From NCBI GenBank assembly GCA_030696345.1, contig JAUYSK010000015.1:1-64000 (forward strand): a stretch of DNA of 64,000 nucleotides. Reading direction: 5' to 3'. The stretch's first letter is position 1. The number at the start of each line of letters is the position of its first letter. This document shows, in pieces, positions 59,478-64,000 of this stretch. The stretch is from Azonexus sp. (GTDB lineage: Bacteria; Pseudomonadota; Gammaproteobacteria; Burkholderiales; Rhodocyclaceae). A model generated the notes under the pieces. The model did not search any database. It saw nothing but the letters and a program-made list of their open reading frames with translations, and was not told the DNA's origin. The translations under genes and the position numbers were made by a program.

Positions 59478-59957
59478 TCAGAACTTGCCGGCATCCAGTG
59501 CGTCGGGAATGCCCGGCGTGATGCGCTCAAAGGAAAATATCTTCTTTCCCTTGTGATCCTTCATGAAATCGTCGGCATCGGCCTGGTTGGCCAAAGGTAC
59601 AAACTCATGCCCCATCGGGCCGAGGACATCGGAGCCAATGACGAACAGCGTCTTGCGCGCGTCCATCCGTTGCAGGTTGTAGAAATCGGTGACGTGAATG
59701 CTGGCAATCTCTTCCTTGCGATGCCCCGGCGCATATTTGGGCAGGTCATGCAGGAACTTGAACATGTCCTTGGCGCCATCGAAGAAATGGCTGTGGCCAT
59801 CCTTCCAGACGACGACGGCGATCCAGTTCGGGTACTTGGAAACCAGCATGCCGCAAACCGGGCAGAGGTCTTTGGGCCCCGGTTTGGGCACGTTCTGGGC
59901 AACCGAAGCGGTCGCCCAGAAGCATATGCAGAGCGCGAGAAAGGCTCGACGCAGCAT
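59478..59957 (-). CDS. NosL-like copper-binding protein 1
   Basis: A 159-residue exported protein with a signal peptide (cleaved after ATASVA) and the NosL signature CPVCGMLVSKYPNW, followed by HFFDGAKDMFKFL. NosL binds Cu(I) and helps build the copper sites of nitrous-oxide reductase. It lacks a lipobox cysteine, so it is probably soluble in the periplasm. Its ATG overlaps the stop of the second NosL-like gene by one base (TGATG). Confidence 0.88.
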   Translation of the reverse strand: MLRRAFLALCICFWATASVAQNVPKPGPKDLCPVCGMLVSKYPNWIAVVVWKDGHSHFFDGAKDMFKFLHDLPKYAPGHRKEEIASIHVTDFYNLQRMDARKTLFVIGSDVLGPMGHEFVPLANQADADDFMKDHKGKKIFSFERITPGIPDALDAGKF

Positions 59958-60556
59958 CAGGCCGGTTTCTGCATGGCGCGCTTGCGGCGCTCTTCGCGGT
60001 TCTTGCGGATCATGCTGACATCGCTCGCCATGTCGAGATAGGACTCGCGCAGCGCGTCATTGAAGTTGCCCAGAGAGCCGCCGTGCTTGGCCATGAATTC
60101 CTTGGCAGTACTGGCCGAGGCGAAGGAATGTTTGCTGCGCTTGGTCATGGCGTGCTTCAGATCGGCACCGATCAGGTAAACCAAGCTGTCGACTGGCGTC
60201 AGCGGACGCGGCTCGACGGCGGAACCGTAATCCGGTCCCCATATGTTCTTTGGCTCGCGGTCAATATTGACGCCGAGGCTGAGCGACAGGCAGTGGATGG
60301 AACAAACGCCATCGGTCAGGTCGTCCGAATACTGAACCAGCATGCGGGCGCGATGATGTTCCTTGCGATCCATGCCGCAATAGGGGCATTTCGGATACTT
60401 TTCGAATTCATTCTCGAGCGGCTTGGCGTCAGCGGCTTTTTTTGGAATGAACTGGTTCGGCGTGCCATCAGTAGCGCAGGCATTGGCGCTGGCTTGTGTG
60501 GTGGCGGCAGCAAGGCCGGCAAAGGCGGAAATCTTGAGCAGATCGCGGCGATTCAT
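59957..60556 (-). CDS. NosL-like protein 2 with Tat-type signal
   Basis: A 199-residue exported protein. The N-terminus NRRDLLKISAFAGLAAATTQASA is a twin-arginine-type signal, unusual for NosL. The metal motif is KCPYCGMDRKEHHRARM, followed by GVCSIHC, giving a second cysteine/histidine pair. It probably handles copper or another redox metal. ATG 60556 starts at the Tat motif with AGGAAAG upstream; an in-frame ATG at 60589 with a very strong GGAGG site is also possible and would add 11 residues. It is coupled to NosL-like protein 1. Confidence 0.85.
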   Translation of the reverse strand: MNRRDLLKISAFAGLAAATTQASANACATDGTPNQFIPKKAADAKPLENEFEKYPKCPYCGMDRKEHHRARMLVQYSDDLTDGVCSIHCLSLSLGVNIDREPKNIWGPDYGSAVEPRPLTPVDSLVYLIGADLKHAMTKRSKHSFASASTAKEFMAKHGGSLGNFNDALRESYLDMASDVSMIRKNREERRKRAMQKPA

Positions 60557-60615
60557 GGTGCTTTCCTGAGGGATGGATAACCCGTACATATTAGCCTCCG
60601 GTTATGCATAAGGCC

Positions 60616-60632
60616 TGCGACAAAGTGTCGCA
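60616..60632 (-). terminator. Hairpin after the TauE/SafE-like gene
   Basis: A 6-bp stem TGCGAC / GTCGCA with a 5-base loop lies just past the TauE/SafE-like stop codon. It has no U-run, so termination may be partial and the NosL-like pair may be co-transcribed. Confidence 0.4.
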
Positions 60633-60633
60633 C

Positions 60634-61374
60634 CTAGCCAAGCAGATTCTGCATCACGGAGTAATAGCGCAGGCCCTGCCAGAGCGTCGATACGCCGAGC
60701 GCTATGACGAACAGCGCGGCACCTTTGAGTAGCCAGCCACGCAGTTTCGGTCCCAGTTTGCCGAAAAGGAATGAGGCGGAGAGCATTGAGGGCAGGGTGC
60801 CGGCACCGAAGGCCAGCATCAGCAGCCCGCCTTCGATGATCGATGGGGCGGTGGTTGCCTTGACCGCCATCGCCATGGTCATCGAACAGGGCATCAGGCC
60901 GTTGATCGCCCCGCCGATCAGCGCGCCCAGCACTGGCCCCTTTTGCGTCGCCTGACCAAATTGCTTGCGCAGCCAGGCCAGCGGCGCGAAGCCAAGGCTG
61001 TTGCGAATTGGCGAAACACCGAGCAAATCGAGGCCCAGCAGAATGACAATGATCCCGGCAACGATTTGCAAAACGCCCTGCCATTTGCCGATCTGCCCGG
61101 TCGATACCAGAACGGCACCAATTCCCGCCGCGATCAGTCCGACGATGGCGTAAATGCCAACGCGAGCCCCGTGATAAGCCAGGTAAGGCCAGATGCCCTT
61201 GGCGCCCAGCCGCACAAAGAACGCTGAAACCAGTCCGCCGCACATGCCGAGACAATGGCCGCTGCCGAGCAAGCCAGTCATGAAAGCCAGCCAGTAGGAA
61301 AACTCGGCGATGGCATGGTGTTGGGTGTGGTCCAAAAGGGGGGCAATCGGCAGGAAAGGTGGCCATTTTATCAA
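60634..61374 (-). CDS. TauE/SafE-like (UreH/DsbD-type) membrane protein
   Basis: A 246-residue inner-membrane protein with six to seven helices. The SGHCLGMCGG motif in the first helix and MPCSMTMAMAV in the fourth are the paired Cys motifs of the UreH/CcdA-like sulfite exporter family. Relatives near cytochrome oxidase genes are thought to move metals or reductant. The start is uncertain: a TTG at 61374 gives the family-like N-terminus, and no upstream ATG fits. It lies downstream of the globin and the 48-residue protein. Confidence 0.85.
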   Translation of the reverse strand: MIKWPPFLPIAPLLDHTQHHAIAEFSYWLAFMTGLLGSGHCLGMCGGLVSAFFVRLGAKGIWPYLAYHGARVGIYAIVGLIAAGIGAVLVSTGQIGKWQGVLQIVAGIIVILLGLDLLGVSPIRNSLGFAPLAWLRKQFGQATQKGPVLGALIGGAINGLMPCSMTMAMAVKATTAPSIIEGGLLMLAFGAGTLPSMLSASFLFGKLGPKLRGWLLKGAALFVIALGVSTLWQGLRYYSVMQNLLG

Positions 61375-61403
61375 ACGCCACCGGCCGGTTGCCTTCCGAT
61401 TAT

Positions 61404-61550
61404 TCAGCCGATCAGTTCAAGCAGCATCAGAAAATTGGCGGTGGCAGCAAGCAGCCCAGCCAGGACAACCAGCCAGCGCCCACCCGGCGTCCATCTTGCC
61501 AATGGCTGGCCCACGGTGGATGTCACCGATTTACCGTCCAAGGACATCAT
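61404..61550 (-). CDS. 48-residue predicted membrane protein
   Basis: Too short for normal gene calling. The frame starts at a double ATG (61550/61547), reads MMSLDGKSVTSTVGQ, and ends TGA at 61404. Residues 26-48 form one hydrophobic helix (WLVVLAGLLAATANFLMLLELI). It overlaps the 3' end of the globin gene by 20 bases, which suggests coupling, with a weak GAGACGG site upstream. It fills the globin-TauE gap. It may be a small accessory subunit or a chance ORF. Confidence 0.55.
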   Translation of the reverse strand: MMSLDGKSVTSTVGQPLARWTPGGRWLVVLAGLLAATANFLMLLELIG

Positions 61551-61896
61551 CGCGCACCGTCTCGGCTACTGCAGCCACCTCCTGAATCAAAGGCAGTTCG
61601 ACACCCAATTCAGTCATTGCCTCTGCCAGATTCTCGACGACGGCATCGTAATGGCTGTCGTTCATGCCCTGATCCACGAGTTGTTTGTGCCCGGAGCGCA
61701 AATCGCGGCCCTGATAGGCATTCGGGCCGCCGAAAGCGACTGTCAGAAAAGCCTTTTGATGGGCGCGCTGGCGGGCCATGTCGGTAGCGGTGAAAAAATG
61801 CCGAATCCGCTCGTCGGCCATCACCTTGTCGTAAAAGATATCGACTGCGGCATCAACGGCGGCGCTGCCGCCCAATCGCGAGAATATTGTGCTCAT
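61531..61896 (-). CDS. Truncated haemoglobin (group I, trHbN-like)
   Basis: A 121-residue 2-on-2 globin with the start MSTIFSRLGGSAAVDAAVDIFYDKVMAD, the FF...TD motif RHFFTATDMARQ, and the proximal histidine in RSGHKQLV, followed by MNDSHYDAVVENL. Group I globins oxidise NO to nitrate or carry O2. ATG 61896 is chosen by homology and by the TAGGAAAA site that overlaps the upstream stop codon; about 80 upstream in-frame codons belong to the small membrane gene in another frame. It is embedded in the bd-like cluster. Confidence 0.92.
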   Translation of the reverse strand: MSTIFSRLGGSAAVDAAVDIFYDKVMADERIRHFFTATDMARQRAHQKAFLTVAFGGPNAYQGRDLRSGHKQLVDQGMNDSHYDAVVENLAEAMTELGVELPLIQEVAAVAETVRDDVLGR

Positions 61897-61904
61897 TTGT
61901 TTTC

Positions 61905-62084
61905 CTAAATATTCGAGAACATGATCGAGACCACGCTGACAAAAAACACCAAAACGCTTAGCCACCAAATGTATTTCTTGAGCGGAATCCATGCGGGCAT
62001 CTTTTTGCCCACACACTCCATGCCTAGCAGCAGACAGGCCAAGAGGCCGCCAACTACAGCAAGAAACCAAGCGATTGAAATCAT
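61905..62084 (-). CDS. 59-residue predicted membrane protein
   Basis: A short gene between the CydA-like protein and the globin. ATG 62084 to TAG 61905 reads MISIAWFLAVVGGLLACLLL, a central MECVGKKMPAWIPLKKYIW, and a second helix WLSVLVFFVSVVSIMF. Two helices with a basic connecting loop are predicted. The stop codon overlaps the globin ribosome-binding site, a strong sign of coupling. It is a candidate small subunit of the bd-like complex, as CydX is for cytochrome bd, though CydX has one helix. Confidence 0.75.
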   Translation of the reverse strand: MISIAWFLAVVGGLLACLLLGMECVGKKMPAWIPLKKYIWWLSVLVFFVSVVSIMFSNI

Positions 62085-62109
62085 GACAAGCGAGCCCTGA
62101 AAAATGAAA

Positions 62110-62124
62110 GGGCCATAATGGCCC
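62110..62124 (-). terminator. Hairpin between CydA-like gene and small membrane gene
   Basis: A 6-bp GC stem GGGCCA / TGGCCC with a 3-base loop is followed on the minus strand by TTTCATTTTT. It is a possible attenuator that lowers expression of the downstream globin section. Confidence 0.5.
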
Positions 62125-62139
62125 CTTCGGCAACACTAC

Positions 62140-63480
62140 TTACTTCAAGCCGTTGATCCACTTGGCGATGATCGCCGCGTCCTCCTTCGGCAACTGCGGT
62201 TGCGGCGGCATCGGGATGAAGTCAGGCCAGTTTTCCGGCTTGGGCGCGTAGATCAGGGCGACAATCTGCTCATCGCTATAGCCCTTCTGCGCGACATCCT
62301 TGTAGGCTGGGCCGACCAGTTTCTGATCGGCCGAGTGACAAGCCAGGCAGCCGTTCTTTTCCAGCGCGACTTCGGCCGGGCTCAGAGTGGCTACCGCGGC
62401 AGCCTTCTGCGCGTTTTTGGCTTCTTCGGAAGCGGCCTTCGAGCGGGCGACAAAGTCGTCGCTCTGCGCCTTCGACTGGGCCATCGCTTCGCTGGTCAGC
62501 GACAGCCGCATGCCATGGCGTAGCGTCGCCATCGACAGGACGGTGATGAAAGCCAGACCAACGATGCTCCACAGCTTGCCTTTGGAGAGATCGGGGTTGA
62601 AGAAATCCTTGATCGTCAGGTAGGCAGCGCCGAGGATGCTCACCACGCCGAGGATGATCAGCCAGTACCAGCCGGCATTGAAGAAATTCTCGATGCCGTA
62701 GCTCGGGAAGTGGAAGAGAACCAGCGGGCCGGCGAACAGGTTCAATACTGTCGGCAGCAGGAACCAGCTCTTGCCGGTATTGACCAGCACATCGCCGGCC
62801 TGACGCGTCACTTCATCGTCGCTTTTGCGCTTGGCCGTGCCGTAGATCATCATGAACAGGCCGGTCACCGCAAACGAGGCGAGGTAGAAATGCACCAGAC
62901 GGAAGAAGGTGTCGGCGCGGAACAGGGCATCCCAGAAATGGGTGTTAAGGGTCCACGTCGTCGGCGTCATGTAGAGCTGAACCGTTGCCATGAAGACCAG
63001 CGGCAGGGTCAGGAACAAGGCGACGGCAGCGGTGCCGATGGCCAGATGCAGGCTCTTGCGATGCTCCAGCTTGTGCCAGGTGTACTTGTACAGGTAGGAG
63101 AGCAGGAAGGCGGCGATATTGCCGTAGATGATGTGCAGCCACTGCGGCGAGTTCATGATCGCCGCCGCGTAAAACAGCGGCGTAAACATGACACTGATCA
63201 GCAGCAGCGGCGCGACACCCCACAACGCTCCCATGTTTTCGCAGATGGTGACTGGCGTGGTCAGCAGGTAGGCAACGCGGTCGAAGACCGGATTGTTCTC
63301 GCGGGCGCCGCGCTTGTTGAAATACACCGAACCCGTCGAAGCGCCGAGCAGGACGTTGATGAATAGGATGTGTACCAGCCAGGCAACGACCAGCAGCACG
63401 GTTAACACGACATCGACTGCTTCCAGACCGCCGGTAGGTATCGGCAATGGAAGGTCGTTGGGAATGAAATTGAATTGCAT
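62140..63480 (-). CDS. CydA-like membrane subunit fused to cytochrome c
   Basis: A 446-residue protein. Residues 20-335 hold about eight to nine helices with cytochrome-bd-type haem ligands: His37 in AWLVHILFINVLLGAS (cf. CydA H19) and His197 in FRLVHFYLASFAVTGLF (cf. CydA H186, RFVHTVAAGY). After a charged helical linker a class I cytochrome c domain follows, with CLACH at 378-382 and axial Met about 424 in IPMPPQ. The long quinol-binding Q-loop of CydA is missing, so electrons probably enter through the c haem. AGGA lies upstream of ATG 63480. It probably pairs with the upstream, similarly fused protein. Confidence 0.75.
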   Translation of the reverse strand: MQFNFIPNDLPLPIPTGGLEAVDVVLTVLLVVAWLVHILFINVLLGASTGSVYFNKRGARENNPVFDRVAYLLTTPVTICENMGALWGVAPLLLISVMFTPLFYAAAIMNSPQWLHIIYGNIAAFLLSYLYKYTWHKLEHRKSLHLAIGTAAVALFLTLPLVFMATVQLYMTPTTWTLNTHFWDALFRADTFFRLVHFYLASFAVTGLFMMIYGTAKRKSDDEVTRQAGDVLVNTGKSWFLLPTVLNLFAGPLVLFHFPSYGIENFFNAGWYWLIILGVVSILGAAYLTIKDFFNPDLSKGKLWSIVGLAFITVLSMATLRHGMRLSLTSEAMAQSKAQSDDFVARSKAASEEAKNAQKAAAVATLSPAEVALEKNGCLACHSADQKLVGPAYKDVAQKGYSDEQIVALIYAPKPENWPDFIPMPPQPQLPKEDAAIIAKWINGLK

Positions 63481-63510
63481 GTTGAATTGTCCTCGTGTCG
63501 ATTGGCGCGA

Positions 63511-64000
63511 TCAGTGTTTGCTGTCGGCGTTGAGGGTCACCAGATAGGCGGCCAGCGCAGCACGTTCCTCGTCGGTGCCGGCAAACGGCGGCATGTACGG
63601 CGTGGCCGGCGAGTTGAGCTGACCGATGCGGTGATAGATGGTCGCTTCATCCCAGCCCTTGACCCGCGTTTTGACCGAGTTGATGCCGTTGACCGTATGG
63701 CAATAGCGGCACTCGAACAGATAGAGTTGTTCGCCGACCTTGACCTTGTTTTCCGGCGTGATCTTGCGCAGCTCGTCGGGCAGGAAGACGGCCTGTTTCA
63801 GATAGCCTTCCTTGTTGATCAGCGGCATGTCCTGGACGCGGATACCGTTGGCGTACATGTAGCCGTAGATGATGTAAGGCTTGCGGACAAACTCGCGGAC
63901 CCGCTCGAATTCGCCGATCAGCGTGCCGCTGGCGACCAGCAGGCCAATGGCGGCCAGCATCGGTGCCTTGGTTGGTCTGAAGAACAGGTAGGCCGACGAG
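63511..64000 (-). CDS. Second CydA-like/cytochrome c fusion (5' end outside window)
   Basis: Only the C-terminal 162 residues are inside the window; the frame is open to position 64000. They show a last membrane helix (MLAAIGLLVASGTLIG), then EFERVREFVRKPYIIYGYMYANGIR, which resembles the C-terminal RxPWxxYG segment of CydA-type proteins. A class I cytochrome c domain with CRYCH and axial Met in TPYMPPF follows. It lies 30 bases upstream of the 446-residue partner, in the same operon. Confidence 0.72.
   Translation of the reverse strand, partial: SSAYLFFRPTKAPMLAAIGLLVASGTLIGEFERVREFVRKPYIIYGYMYANGIRVQDMPLINKEGYLKQAVFLPDELRKITPENKVKVGEQLYLFECRYCHTVNGINSVKTRVKGWDEATIYHRIGQLNSPATPYMPPFAGTDEERAALAAYLVTLNADSKH

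Overview
This 64 kb window is chromosomal DNA from a high-GC Gram-negative bacterium, most likely a betaproteobacterium of the Rhodocyclales (Dechloromonas/Azonexus-like). That placement rests on recalled gene content and gene order (prfB near lysS, a PEP-CTERM protein, an SHP/diheme cytochrome operon, bacteriohemerythrin, PPK1, NosL-like proteins). No database search was run. I found no rRNA, tRNA, CRISPR array, prophage or intact insertion sequence. The window is mostly ordinary core genome with a strong respiratory, redox and nitrogen-oxide flavour.

Layout. 0-3.9 kb (minus): prfB with its programmed +1 frameshift, an unknown membrane-anchored protein, a cupin and lysS (cut by the window start). 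4.1-8.7 kb (plus): pyruvate:ferredoxin oxidoreductase nifJ and a dihydroorotate-dehydrogenase-like protein. 8.9-9.7 kb: a lower-GC PEP-CTERM surface protein with a terminator. 10-16.5 kb: AarF/ABC1 kinase, recJ and partner, lolC-lolD, DUF2062 protein. 16.5-19.1 kb: a MITE-like inverted-repeat element, then comEC. 19.1-22.0 kb: two alpha/beta hydrolases, a CheX-like DUF3334 protein, and a bacteriohemerythrin with a perfect FNR/Anr box upstream. 22.0-26.2 kb: mtfA, an EamA transporter, relA, a small membrane protein. 26.3-30.6 kb: a secreted TPR-CHAT (caspase-like) protein and a lipoprotein hydrolase. 30.8-36.5 kb: an RND efflux triad. 36.5-42.6 kb: ppk1, acuI, and a menF-menE pair. 42.8-45.6 kb: ankyrin, FecR-like and unknown proteins. 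45.7-49.2 kb (minus): SHP (DUF1924), diheme cytochrome c, cytochrome b and a QseBC-like two-component system. 49.3-56 kb: two large sensor kinases around a BrkB-family protein and a small orphan. 56-59.5 kb: tpx, rimO, a GlcD-type FAD oxidase. 59.5-64 kb (minus): two NosL-like proteins downstream of a cluster with two CydA-like (bd-superfamily) membrane subunits each fused to a c-type haem domain, a truncated haemoglobin, a TauE/SafE-like protein and two very small membrane proteins.

Two observations stand out. (1) A dispersed, oriented motif, TGCTGCGGTSRAC followed by A/T tracts about one and two helical turns downstream, occurs about 13 times in 64 kb, in genes and between them. Its architecture strikingly resembles the Pasteurellaceae DNA uptake signal sequence, and comEC, which carries one copy, is in the window. 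It is a candidate, to my knowledge undescribed, uptake-type signal of this lineage. (2) The 61.4-64 kb cluster looks like an unusual cytochrome-c-linked bd-superfamily reductase with small-subunit candidates and its own truncated globin.
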